A DNA stretch of 64,000 bases from UBA3824 sp017541145 (lineage in GTDB: Bacteria > Bacteroidota > Bacteroidia > Bacteroidales > UBA3824), in the NCBI GenBank assembly GCA_947168365.1, contig CAMVLO010000001.1, positions 1 to 64,000 on the forward strand, written 5' to 3'. The notes beneath the pieces were generated by a model. That model had not been told where the DNA came from, did no database searches, and saw only the letters and a list, made by a program, of their open reading frames with translations. The translations under genes were made by a program, and so were the position numbers. Positions 35,901 through 44,063 of the stretch are shown piece by piece; within the stretch, counting starts at the first letter, position 1; each line of letters starts with the position of its first letter.

Positions 35901-37130
35901 CAGACCGTTGGCAGTGGTGAAATGTATAAATTCGTCGCTGTCTTTCTTTTTGAGATTCAATCCGCCTTCTATGCAACCTACCCAAAGATTTTCGTCGTTG
36001 TCAATATAAATCGAGTTTACCGGACCGTTGGAAATCGTTTTGCTGTTGTTGACATTGTTTTGATAATTGGTAGCTGAAATTATCGGTCGAATCATTTTGT
36101 TGAGTCCGCCGGCTTCGGTACCTATCCAAAGTATTCTGCCGTCGCAAAGCAATGTATTTACAAAATCGTTGTTGATTGTTTTGAAGTTGGCTTCTTTTTC
36201 ACTTTGACATGTTACATGTTGAAAACCATCGATAAGTGAATCGTAAAAATTTATGCCTTTGAGAGTTGCAACAATCAGTTGTCCGCTTTGATTTACTTTT
36301 AAATCCGAAATCAGGTTTTGAGACAACGACATCGGATCGCTGTCGGAATGAAAATACGCTTTGATTTTTTCTGTTGTAGGATTAAATCTGTACAATCCGT
36401 TGTCAGTACCAATCCACAATTCATTTTCCTTGTCGGTGAGACATTTTACTGTGGAACAATTGAGTATCAGAGTATTGGAAAACGGAATCGGGAGGATATT
36501 GCCTTGGTCGTCGTTTATCAGTTTAAAAATCTCGTTGTTGATACCTGCAATTATCTGACCGTCGAATTCGTAAATTGCCGTAATTGAATTTTGTACCGGT
36601 TTGTTGAATTTCAGTTTGCTGATTTTCTGAATTTTGCCTTTGGAATCAAAACAGAAACGTAAAATACTTTTTTTCGTAGTCGCCCAAATGCAGTGCTGCG
36701 TATCTTTCAGAAATTTAACTGTAGAAGTTGTAAAAATTCCGGAAATATCGTCATCGTTTTGGATATTACTTTTTGTATTAGTTGACAAATCCATGATATC
36801 AATACCCCGCTCGGTAGCAATCCAAAGTCTGTTGAAATCGTCTTCGATAACGTTTCTTACAAAATTGCTTTTCAGGGGGAAAGGGCTTCGGTTATTAAAA
36901 TGTACAAAATCGTATCCGTTGTATTTCAAAACGCCTCCGCCAAGTGTAGAAATCCAAATAAAACCTTTGCTGTCTTTGTAAATATTGTCTACAAAGTTGT
37001 TTGGAAGTCCGTTGTCTACAGTGATGTAGCTGAACAAGTAATTGGTAGCATAATCAGTATTTATCGTTTGAGAATTAGTTGAGATATAAGTCAAAAAACT
37101 GATTAATATTGTTAAAAAAAATCTTTTCAA
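32904..37130 (-). CDS. Hybrid two-component system sensor-regulator (HTCS)
   Basis: One polypeptide (about 1408 residues) joins sensor and regulator. In order: signal peptide; periplasmic two-component propeller repeats (for example GFIWISTLGGGV and RLWIATERGID) forming two beta-propellers; a Y_Y_Y domain (YQYRLEGFNEKW); a transmembrane helix near 801-820; a coiled coil; HisKA with FFTNITHEFRTPL near 895; HATPase (NLISNALKF, DDGCGI, GTGIGLYV, about 1007-1113); a receiver domain (VVEDN, phospho-acceptor in LTDLMMPEMNG, TAK, about 1150-1263); and an AraC-type HTH (about 1300-1400). Such proteins bind oligosaccharides and activate their locus. No ATG fits; I chose the TTG at 37130 because it gives a basic N-terminus before the hydrophobic leader. 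The TTG at 37163 overlaps the -7 element. Confidence 0.93.
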   Translation of the reverse strand: MKRFFLTILISFLTYISTNSQTINTDYATNYLFSYITVDNGLPNNFVDNIYKDSKGFIWISTLGGGVLKYNGYDFVHFNNRSPFPLKSNFVRNVIEDDFNRLWIATERGIDIMDLSTNTKSNIQNDDDISGIFTTSTVKFLKDTQHCIWATTKKSILRFCFDSKGKIQKISKLKFNKPVQNSITAIYEFDGQIIAGINNEIFKLINDDQGNILPIPFSNTLILNCSTVKCLTDKENELWIGTDNGLYRFNPTTEKIKAYFHSDSDPMSLSQNLISDLKVNQSGQLIVATLKGINFYDSLIDGFQHVTCQSEKEANFKTINNDFVNTLLCDGRILWIGTEAGGLNKMIRPIISATNYQNNVNNSKTISNGPVNSIYIDNDENLWVGCIEGGLNLKKKDSDEFIHFTTANGLSHNSVSYISPIDDQTLLLGTWGGGLTIFDKEKKRGIFTLNPNKNNEIPFVGVAIKDTINNLFWIGSTTGIYTFDAKTKKLNKPLPDSVTSNVQGCLGALVNKKGFLYIGTTLGMFIIDLNTVKSGNIKFKLKSPQKTNSKTDFLGKLTTFLESSDGTIWLGTDGYGLVKIEDEDNDKYKFITTDNGLSNDIVCQLIEDNSQRIWIATCHGLCCYSPKSERIASYYKQEGLCHNQFFWNGCAKDGNVNKMYFGNMHGLIEIDNERYGTQQTYDKVYFTKLEVNDRIIYPGNADYIETDISCAKDVYLHERDKSVTFEFSALNYNSPASIVYQYRLEGFNEKWTTVNHLHRMAIYTNLPSGNYKFQVRCATGSSDFSEISEIKIHVASYFYKQWWFIILVAACVLILINLLFRWRVEKLKSQKEILEEKVNQRTSALESKTEELSRQNELLFRQNEEISRQKNEMEKMTQKIQELTIDKLAFFTNITHEFRTPLTLIIGPIERALKLSTNPKVIEQLNFVNNNSKHLLSLVNQLMDFRKVESGNMPISIKPGNFLTFVEDILLPFKALANEHKVNIRYFNRLKNPYIMFDREAMTKILTNLISNALKFTPQNGHIDLYVATLNNPNRVYVGVSDDGCGIIKEDIEKVFNSFYQSKNQDEINTGYQSGTGIGLYVCKRLANLLGGDIFAKNNRKRGASFRLTTPLVNMETLESAPASNIIEGISVNEYDDSIDDQMPDDTTHKMNILVVEDNLEMRKYIRSILSDTYSIVEASDGKNALQVLKNHFVDLILTDLMMPEMNGLQLAKNVKQDINISHIPIIILTAKTSRDSQLESFRNGVDDYITKPFDEAVLKAKIQTLIENRRKYQQKFINNMNIESLNISEDSSDKKFIDKALKIIKERYKDSEFEISDFSDSMGMSKTMLNKKMQALTKQSAGQFIRNYRLKIAHDLIIKNKITRNMNISEIAYEVGFNDPKYFTRCFTKHFGVTPSSIGEERPSAQN

Positions 37131-37160
37131 GGTAATGCGGTTATTAGTTCTTAGTTGAGA

Positions 37161-37168
37161 CAAATTTA
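37161..37168 (-). promoter_or_regulatory. -7 element for the HTCS operon
   Basis: On the minus strand TAAATTTG matches the consensus, about 30 nt before the TTG start. No TCCACC half-sites occur at the spacing seen at the other locus promoters, so the sensor gene is probably not under its own candidate operator. Confidence 0.5.
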
Positions 37169-37251
37169 CTAATTACTTTGTTATAATCCAAAAAAAACAT
37201 TTGAAAAATTATCGTTTGTTCCCTTTTAATTTTTTAGTCAATACATCGATG

Positions 37252-37306
37252 TCCACCCAAATAATTTATATATCCACCATGTAAAGACAATCAGCTTTTA
37301 ATTTTG
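37252..37306 (+). promoter_or_regulatory. Candidate HTCS operator and promoter A (for GH43-A)
   Basis: TCCACC at 37252-37257 and again at 37273-37278, a 21-bp step; then exactly 20 nt to TAATTTTG (37299-37306). The same geometry occurs at 38795-38849 and, on the minus strand, at 57048-56994. The direct repeat suits an AraC-type dimer. The GH43-A start codon follows 26 nt after the -7 element. Confidence 0.75.
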
Positions 37307-37332
37307 TGGTATACATTTCTAAACAAAGATTT

Positions 37333-38787
37333 ATGAAACAATTATTAGCAATTTTTACAGGAATGGTATTGATATCCGGATGTTCAAATAATTCGGGTTT
37401 TGTACCGCAGGACAGTCCGAATCCGTGGACTGACGATTACAAAGAAGTTTGGGACGATGTCTCAAAATGGGGAACTTACAATGTACATGATCCTTGTACA
37501 CGAAAATTCGGTGACACTTATTATACCTATTGTACCGATGTGGTTTGGTTTCCTCCAAAGAGCGAAATTGATACTACAAAAGCTCCGAAACTTGGTAAAA
37601 TGGGTGTTTGTCAAATCCGGAAATCCAAAGATTTGGTACATTGGGATTTTGTAGGTTGGGCGTTTGATTCTATTCCGGAAGAGGCTTGGAATTATGTTTT
37701 TCCGATTAGCGGCAAGAATACTGCTAATAATATTTGGGCTCCATACGTTTTGGAACACAACGGTATTTTTAGGATGTATTATTGCCTTTCTACATTTGGA
37801 AAAAAAGTTTCTTATATCGGACTTGCAGAATCCGATAATCCTTCAGGACCTTGGCAGCCAAAGGGTTGTGTTGTAAAAACTTGTGATACTACTGCCATGA
37901 ATGCGATTGACCCTACTATAGTAGATGATCCCGAAACCGGCAAACAATGGATGATTTACGGTTCGTTTTTCGGCGGACTTTATGTTGTAGAGCTTGACAA
38001 ATCAACCGGTTTGACCAAAACTCCGGGCGACCTCGGTAAGATGATTGCTCACCGTGCCAACTATCAGAACGACAATTTGGAAGCTCCCGAAGTAATTTAT
38101 AATCCGGTCAACAAAAAATATTATCTATTTGTCAGTTACGGTCCGCTTGTTACAACCTACAATGTAAGAGTTTGTATTTCAGACAAGCCCGACGGACCTT
38201 ACATCGATATGTTTGGAAACGATGCAAGCAAAGAAGTAAACACATTGCCGATACTTACAGCTCCATACCGTTTTGAAAATCATGCGGGTTGGGCAGGACT
38301 TGCACATTGTACTGTTTTTGATGACGGCAACGGTAATTATTTTATGGCATCGCAAGGCAGATTGCAGCCCGATTGCATGAGACTTAATTTCCATATCAGA
38401 CGATTGTTTTTCCGTAAAGACGGTTGGCCGGTAGTATCGCCGGAGCGTTATGCCGGTGAAGAAAATATTGAGTTGTCAGAAAATCAGATTTACGGTGAAT
38501 ACGAAATTATTTCAATTCAAGACAGAAGCATCTCAGAACAGCATGACGACGGACAATCAAAAGACGGTCTCAAGGAAGATGAGGTTAACAAAACTATAAA
38601 GTTAATATTAAACAAAGATAACGTTCAAGCCTTTGCTAACAATTCTTTCAACTTGAAATTCGGTGATGAAATTATCAATGATGTTAAAGTATTTATTGGA
38701 CACGATTGGGAAAATCAGAAGACAACAATACTATTTACATGTATTGATAATCACGGCTTTAGCTTGTGGGGTAAAAAAATAAAATAA
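37333..38787 (+). CDS. GH43 endo-arabinanase-like surface lipoprotein (GH43-A)
   Basis: The 484-residue protein has a type II signal peptide with lipidated C17 (LISGC). Its GH43 five-blade propeller carries the three acidic residues in HDP (D53), AIDPT (D193) and EAPEVIY (E250). Sequence such as MFGNDA, FENHAGWAGLAHCTVFDDG and the C-terminal GEYEII domain resemble endo-1,5-alpha-arabinanases with the GH43_C domain. It probably cuts arabinan at the cell surface. I chose the ATG at 37333; the GTG at 37306 is the last base of the -7 element. It is downstream of candidate operator A and leads into the SusC1 region. Confidence 0.87.
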   Translation: MKQLLAIFTGMVLISGCSNNSGFVPQDSPNPWTDDYKEVWDDVSKWGTYNVHDPCTRKFGDTYYTYCTDVVWFPPKSEIDTTKAPKLGKMGVCQIRKSKDLVHWDFVGWAFDSIPEEAWNYVFPISGKNTANNIWAPYVLEHNGIFRMYYCLSTFGKKVSYIGLAESDNPSGPWQPKGCVVKTCDTTAMNAIDPTIVDDPETGKQWMIYGSFFGGLYVVELDKSTGLTKTPGDLGKMIAHRANYQNDNLEAPEVIYNPVNKKYYLFVSYGPLVTTYNVRVCISDKPDGPYIDMFGNDASKEVNTLPILTAPYRFENHAGWAGLAHCTVFDDGNGNYFMASQGRLQPDCMRLNFHIRRLFFRKDGWPVVSPERYAGEENIELSENQIYGEYEIISIQDRSISEQHDDGQSKDGLKEDEVNKTIKLILNKDNVQAFANNSFNLKFGDEIINDVKVFIGHDWENQKTTILFTCIDNHGFSLWGKKIK

Positions 38788-38794
38788 TGGTTAG

Positions 38795-38849
38795 TCCACT
38801 AATTTTGTTTAATTGTCCACCTCAAGAAATAAAATTGCCCGTAATTTTA
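38795..38849 (+). promoter_or_regulatory. Candidate HTCS operator and promoter B (for SusC1)
   Basis: TCCACT (38795-38800), then TCCACC (38816-38821) after 21 bp, then exactly 20 nt to TAATTTTA (38842-38849). The -7 element has A where the others have G. The sequence around the proximal site, TAATTGTCCACCTC, is nearly the same as at operator C. Confidence 0.75.
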
Positions 38850-38965
38850 CCAACGTTAAGTAAATGCAAATAATTGATGTTTTCAATTGAAAAGTTAACT
38901 ATTTGAACAAAATAATACTGTATATAAAAAAAGCAATTTTTTTTTTAGACTTAAATTTAATAAAT

Positions 38966-41900
38966 ATGAAAAAGGTTATTTTAGTTTTTTGCGGAATGTT
39001 GGCTTTAACGCCGGCTGCCTTTGCTTATCAAGGTGAAGGTAAACTTCCACTGATGCTTTCTCCCGCAGGTAATATTACCGTAACGGGAAAAATCATCGAT
39101 GAAACCGGTAATCCGCTTCCGGGTGCTTCTGTATATGTAAAAGGAAGTACAAACGGAACAATTTCCGACATCGACGGTAATTTTTCTATCACAGCTCCTG
39201 ACGATGCTGTTTTGGTATTTACATTTGTAGGTTATCAAAGTCAGGAAATTACATTAAACGGTAATACAAATCTTGGTACAATCACAATGAAAGAAGACAA
39301 CCAAGAGATAGAGCAAGTAGTTGTTATCGGTTACGGTACACAGAAAAGAGTGGATTTAACAGGTTCTGTTGCTATTGTTGACGCCGATGAGATGAAAAAA
39401 GTGTCAAACTCCAACATCTCATCAATGCTTGAAGGTAAAGTAGCCGGCGTTCAGATTACCTCTGACGGTCAGCCGGGTGCAGATCCGAGCGTAAGAATTC
39501 GTGGTATCGGTTCATTCGGTTCTACTTCGCCGTTGTATGTAATTGACGGTGTACCGATGGGAACTACAATTCGCGATTTCTCACCAAATGATATTGCTAC
39601 AATTCAAATTTTGAAAGACGCTTCTGCTGCTGCAATCTACGGTTCGCGTGCTGCAAACGGCGTGGTAATTATTACTACAAAAAACGGTAAAAAAGATCAA
39701 CCCGCAAGAGTTGACTATTCAGGATATTTCGGTATTGACAATATCAATAAAAACATTTACGATGTAATGGACGCTGAGCAATACAGCAATTACCTCGGAA
39801 CCGCTTACGAACAGTCAATCGCAACAAATAACGCAGTAACGCTTCCGGGCGGTTACACCAAAAACGCTGACGGAACTTACTCTTTTATCGATGATACAAA
39901 TACCGACTGGTTTGATGAGGTTTTTAAGACAGGTATTCGTCAAAACCACAACGTAAACATCTCCGGCGGCGGTAAAAATAATACTTATAATGTAGGTCTC
40001 GATTATTATAGTCAGAAAGGTACTCTCGAAGGCGCAGGTCCTAACTATAATCGTTATACTGTCAGAGTTAACAACACTTTTGATGTTAAATTTATTAAAT
40101 TCCGTACAGGTATCGTTTACTCGCACTCGGATCAGGACAATATGGCTATCTCTAACGCAAGCGAATATGTTCAAGGTCTTTACGGTGACGTTTCCAACGT
40201 GTTGAGAAGTACACTTTTGGCTCAGCCTACAATTAAGGCTTACGACGAAAGTACTTGGGTTCTTGATGACAAAGTAGGTGCGGCTTCAAGTTATAACTAC
40301 GATGCTCACGGCTATGGCGTTTATTATGACAATATTCACGGTGATATTTCATTCTCAAACCCGCTTTTGGTCAATAATCTTTTGGAAAGAAACACCAAAA
40401 CAGACAGAGTAGTAGCAACGGCAAGTGCAAATGTTGATTTGTTTGATATGTTCAAATTGAATTTTGCAAATCACAAACTCTCTTACAACTTGAACGTTTC
40501 TTATTCAAAAACTTTTGCAAAAGACCACACTTGGATTGGCGCATGGATTCAATCTAACCGCGTTTATCTTGCAAAAGACAACGAAAAACTTACTAAAATT
40601 TACCGTCAATACGACGACGCTTTGGTTGAAAACACCCTCAGTTATGAAGGTACTTTCGCTGACAAACATCACGTAAGCGCATTGGCAGGTATCACATACG
40701 AAAACGAATATCACACAAGACTTGACGCTTGGGGCAACACGCTTCCCGAACCTTACTTCCTGCAAGTCAACAACGCAGAAGACAGGGACGCAAGTTCTTA
40801 CGAGTCGCAACACGTGCTTGAATCTTACATCGGCCGTCTCAACTACGACTTCGACCAGAGATATTACCTGAGCGCGACAGTCCGCAGAGACGGTTCGTCA
40901 AGACTTTCTCCCGATGACCGTTGGGGCTGGTTTCCGTCAATTTCACTTGGTTGGAGACTCGACCGCGAGGAATTCTTCCCCGTTGACGACAACTTAGTTA
41001 ACCTCTTGAAAATCCGCGGAAGTTATGGTATCTTAGGTAACGAAAACATCGGCGAATATCAATACATGGCTGCTATGGCCCGTCAAAACATGACTTACTC
41101 TTTCGGCGGCGAAAAAGTACTCGGCTCGGCTGTTTCCACATTCACCAACCAGAGTATCATGTGGGAAAAGAAAAAATCCACTTCAATCGGTTTGGACTTG
41201 GGAATGTTCAACGGACAGTTGGAGTTCACGTTTGAATGGTACAAAAACGTTTCAGAAGACCTCCTCGCTGATGTAGCAATCCCGCAGAGCGCAGGCCTGC
41301 TATCCGCCAACAACAACTACAACGTCGTTATGAACGCCGCATCGATGGAAAACTCCGGCTTTGAATGGTCGGCTGCTTACCACAACTACAAACACAAACT
41401 TAAATACGATGTCAACTTCAACATTTCAACCTTGAAAAACGAAGTAACATCGCTCGGTACCGGTAAAAATCAAAGAATTGACGGTGCATACATCACCAAA
41501 GTCGGTGAAGAAATCGGACAGTTTTACGGCTGGGTATATGAAGGCATTTTCAGAACTCAGAGCGATATCGATTTGCACGCAACACAGACCGGCGCAAACA
41601 TCGGTGATTGTGCTTACAAAGACATCAGCGGTCCTGACGGCGAACCTGACGGCGTAATCGACTCTTACGACCAAGTAGTTTTGGGCAGCGGTCTTCCGGG
41701 TATCAATTTCGGTCTTTCAGGTAGAGTTGAGTACAAAGGTTGGGATTTAACAATTTCAACTTTCGGCGCACTCAAATACAAAGTTGCTGACGATATTTAC
41801 AACTCATTGAACTCTTGCTACGGTTACGGTAACAAAGATGTTGACATCTTGAGTGCTAACAAGTTCTCTGATGACGGTTCAACATATCTTTCAGACGTTC

Positions 41901-42208
41901 CTCGTACATATCTCGTTAATTCAAATGCTTCTTTGGGCTGGAACGATTTGTTCTCATCAAGAAAAATTCAGAAAGCCAACTATTGGAAAATCGCAACCGT
42001 TGAAATCGGTTACAATTTCAAAGATGCTTGGTTCAACGGTATCGTTTCTGACGTTAGAGCATACGTCAGCGGTCAAAACCTCGCAACGTTAACCAAATAC
42101 AAAGGTTATAACGTAGACTACGCAGGCGGCACATTTACACCGGGTTACAACTATTGTTCGTTCCCTACTCCGAGAACGTTTATGGTTGGTTTGAAAGCAT
42201 CTTTCTAA
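38966..42208 (+). CDS. SusC-like TonB-dependent outer-membrane transporter (SusC1)
   Basis: The 1080-residue protein starts at the ATG 38966, giving a clean signal peptide (KKVILVFCGMLALTP). A carboxypeptidase-regulatory-like domain (about 36-125) precedes the TonB-box-like VVVIGYGTQKRVDLTG, then a plug domain (LYVIDGVPMG, GSRAANGVVIITTK) and a 22-strand barrel ending in a terminal aromatic (KASF). Together with SusD1 it imports oligosaccharide across the outer membrane. The codon choice in the second half (from about 40500) shifts toward C-ending codons. The protein is closely related to SusC2 (46448-49651), so the pair looks like a duplication. Candidate operator B lies upstream. Confidence 0.95.
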   Translation: MKKVILVFCGMLALTPAAFAYQGEGKLPLMLSPAGNITVTGKIIDETGNPLPGASVYVKGSTNGTISDIDGNFSITAPDDAVLVFTFVGYQSQEITLNGNTNLGTITMKEDNQEIEQVVVIGYGTQKRVDLTGSVAIVDADEMKKVSNSNISSMLEGKVAGVQITSDGQPGADPSVRIRGIGSFGSTSPLYVIDGVPMGTTIRDFSPNDIATIQILKDASAAAIYGSRAANGVVIITTKNGKKDQPARVDYSGYFGIDNINKNIYDVMDAEQYSNYLGTAYEQSIATNNAVTLPGGYTKNADGTYSFIDDTNTDWFDEVFKTGIRQNHNVNISGGGKNNTYNVGLDYYSQKGTLEGAGPNYNRYTVRVNNTFDVKFIKFRTGIVYSHSDQDNMAISNASEYVQGLYGDVSNVLRSTLLAQPTIKAYDESTWVLDDKVGAASSYNYDAHGYGVYYDNIHGDISFSNPLLVNNLLERNTKTDRVVATASANVDLFDMFKLNFANHKLSYNLNVSYSKTFAKDHTWIGAWIQSNRVYLAKDNEKLTKIYRQYDDALVENTLSYEGTFADKHHVSALAGITYENEYHTRLDAWGNTLPEPYFLQVNNAEDRDASSYESQHVLESYIGRLNYDFDQRYYLSATVRRDGSSRLSPDDRWGWFPSISLGWRLDREEFFPVDDNLVNLLKIRGSYGILGNENIGEYQYMAAMARQNMTYSFGGEKVLGSAVSTFTNQSIMWEKKKSTSIGLDLGMFNGQLEFTFEWYKNVSEDLLADVAIPQSAGLLSANNNYNVVMNAASMENSGFEWSAAYHNYKHKLKYDVNFNISTLKNEVTSLGTGKNQRIDGAYITKVGEEIGQFYGWVYEGIFRTQSDIDLHATQTGANIGDCAYKDISGPDGEPDGVIDSYDQVVLGSGLPGINFGLSGRVEYKGWDLTISTFGALKYKVADDIYNSLNSCYGYGNKDVDILSANKFSDDGSTYLSDVPRTYLVNSNASLGWNDLFSSRKIQKANYWKIATVEIGYNFKDAWFNGIVSDVRAYVSGQNLATLTKYKGYNVDYAGGTFTPGYNYCSFPTPRTFMVGLKASF

Positions 42209-42241
42209 AAATTTAACTCACTTAAAATTATAGAAAACGTT

Positions 42242-43975
42242 ATGAAAAAATTTAATATATTAATGGCAGCAATAGTTGCCGCCGGTACATTGTCAGGTTG
42301 TTCTGAAGACCTTCTTGATGTCAAAAACAACAACCAGATGACAACCGATAATTTCGGCAACGATGCCAAAACGTTGGAAGAAGCGGTAATCGCTTGTTAC
42401 AATCATATCCGCATGGAAGGTACTTACGGACGTGTTGGTTACAATTATGACGTTTGTCGCGGCGATGAGGCTTGGAACTCTTCACAGGTTTGGTACTTGC
42501 CTTTCGATGACCTCAACACAGAAGTTACAAACGAAATGAACAGCTGGGTATATCGCGATTGGCTTTATACCACAAACGTTTGTAACTATGTTCTTTACAA
42601 AATTCCGGCTTCGGGCGTTAGCACCGATTACGACAGAATGAGAGGTCAGGCTTTGTTTTTAAGAGCTCTTGCATATTACAATTTGACAGGTTATTATCAG
42701 GACGTTCCTCTCATTACCGATTATAAAACTTACGGTTCTTTGGACGGACTTTATTGCAACAACAATTCTCAAAAAGAAATCATCGCTCAAATAAAAGCCG
42801 ACTTAACCGAGGCAATTCAACTCCTTCCGAAAAAGGACGAAGGCGGTGAGTGGGCAAAAGGTCGCGCTACACAAGGTGCGGCAGCCGGCTTACTCGGAAA
42901 AGTTTTGATGTTCAACCACGAATACGCAGAGGCTAAAACGATTTTGGAAGGAATCATCAACGGTCAATACGGAACATATTCTTTAACAAAGAATTACGGT
43001 GACAACTTCCAAGAAGGTACAAAATACGAAAACAACAGCGAATCATTATTCGAAGTTCAGTTTTTGGACAACGGTATGCAAGGAACTGACGACGAATGGA
43101 CTCCTGTTAACACCTCAGCAAACGCTACTCAGGGTCATGCAATCGAGAGTAACTATGCTGCCGGAAGTTTCGGTGGTTGGGCTGATATTTCGGGTTCAAC
43201 ATGGCTTTACAACCTTTTCAAAGCCGAAAAAACCAAAGACGGCAAACTTGATCCGCGTTTGTATTGGACACTCGGCACTTACGAAACCGATTGGACAGAA
43301 AACTATCCTGAAGGCGGTTACGGTAACGTTTATTACACCGTCCCCGTTACAGCAGAAAGCAACATCGTAACAAACAACAATAATGGCGGTATTCCGATTG
43401 TTAAAAACACTAATGCAAGAACCGGCGTTTTAAGTGCGGTAGTAACCGGTTTGAAATGCGGTATCAATCTCCGTATTATCCGTCTTGCTGACATCTATTT
43501 GTTGGCTGCTGAGGCAATTAACGAAGTAAGCGGTCCTAATCGGACAGCAATTGATTACATCAACGTTGTACGTCGCAGAGCAAACCTCAACGACTTACAG
43601 TTAAGTGATTTTTCAAGTGCAGACGCATTGTTTGAACAAATTGCAAACGTAGAACGTCCAAAAGAGTTAGGTTGTGAATTCGGTCGCGGTTTTGACCTTA
43701 TCCGTTGGGGTTGGTTTTATAACGAGGGTCGTCTGGCACAGTTGAAACAACACGGCGCAGTAAAACTTACGACAGACCTTTACACAGATTACCCTGTTGT
43801 GTCTCCTGACAAGACCTCTTATGACAATTACCGTGCAGGACACGAGTACATCCCTTATTATCAGGGAACATTAAACGATAACCCGAACCTCGGTGACGGC
43901 AATTCAGCGAATAAAAACACTGCAAATACGCCTGATTTTAATGTACATAACGTTGTCAGCGGTATAGGATTGTAA
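42242..43975 (+). CDS. SusD-like surface glycan-binding lipoprotein (SusD1)
   Basis: A 577-residue RagB/SusD-family protein with lipobox LSGC followed by acidic residues (SED), a surface-export signal in Bacteroidota. The TPR-type core shows RGQALFLRALAYYNLTGYY, GRATQGAAAGLLGKVLMF, and the C-terminal ANVERPKELGCEFGRGFDLIRW. It caps SusC1 and delivers ligand to it. It lies 33 bp after SusC1 and is part of the same operon. The relative in the second triplet (49695-51590) shares the same segments. Confidence 0.95.
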   Translation: MKKFNILMAAIVAAGTLSGCSEDLLDVKNNNQMTTDNFGNDAKTLEEAVIACYNHIRMEGTYGRVGYNYDVCRGDEAWNSSQVWYLPFDDLNTEVTNEMNSWVYRDWLYTTNVCNYVLYKIPASGVSTDYDRMRGQALFLRALAYYNLTGYYQDVPLITDYKTYGSLDGLYCNNNSQKEIIAQIKADLTEAIQLLPKKDEGGEWAKGRATQGAAAGLLGKVLMFNHEYAEAKTILEGIINGQYGTYSLTKNYGDNFQEGTKYENNSESLFEVQFLDNGMQGTDDEWTPVNTSANATQGHAIESNYAAGSFGGWADISGSTWLYNLFKAEKTKDGKLDPRLYWTLGTYETDWTENYPEGGYGNVYYTVPVTAESNIVTNNNNGGIPIVKNTNARTGVLSAVVTGLKCGINLRIIRLADIYLLAAEAINEVSGPNRTAIDYINVVRRRANLNDLQLSDFSSADALFEQIANVERPKELGCEFGRGFDLIRWGWFYNEGRLAQLKQHGAVKLTTDLYTDYPVVSPDKTSYDNYRAGHEYIPYYQGTLNDNPNLGDGNSANKNTANTPDFNVHNVVSGIGL

Positions 43976-43995
43976 AATTTGTAGGGACGCAATTT

Positions 43996-44023
43996 GTAGA
44001 GACGCGATTAATCGCGTCTCTAC
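43996..44023. repeat. Perfect 28-bp palindrome (REP-like)
   Basis: The arm GTAGAGACGCGATT is followed directly by its reverse complement. A degraded copy, GTAGGGACGC, sits just upstream (43981-43990), and TTTGTAG/CTACAAA arms flank the unit. It lies between the SusD1 stop and the next gene. Such palindromes occur as dispersed repeats in several bacterial groups; here it could tune the expression of the third gene. Confidence 0.85.
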
Positions 44024-44063
44024 CTACAAACAAATTTAAAAACCAATAAAAACGATTTTAATC

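Noticed and set aside
37306..37332. GTG start for GH43-A
   Set aside because: It overlaps the -7 element and would add nine polar/basic residues before a perfectly good lipoprotein signal peptide beginning at the ATG 37333.
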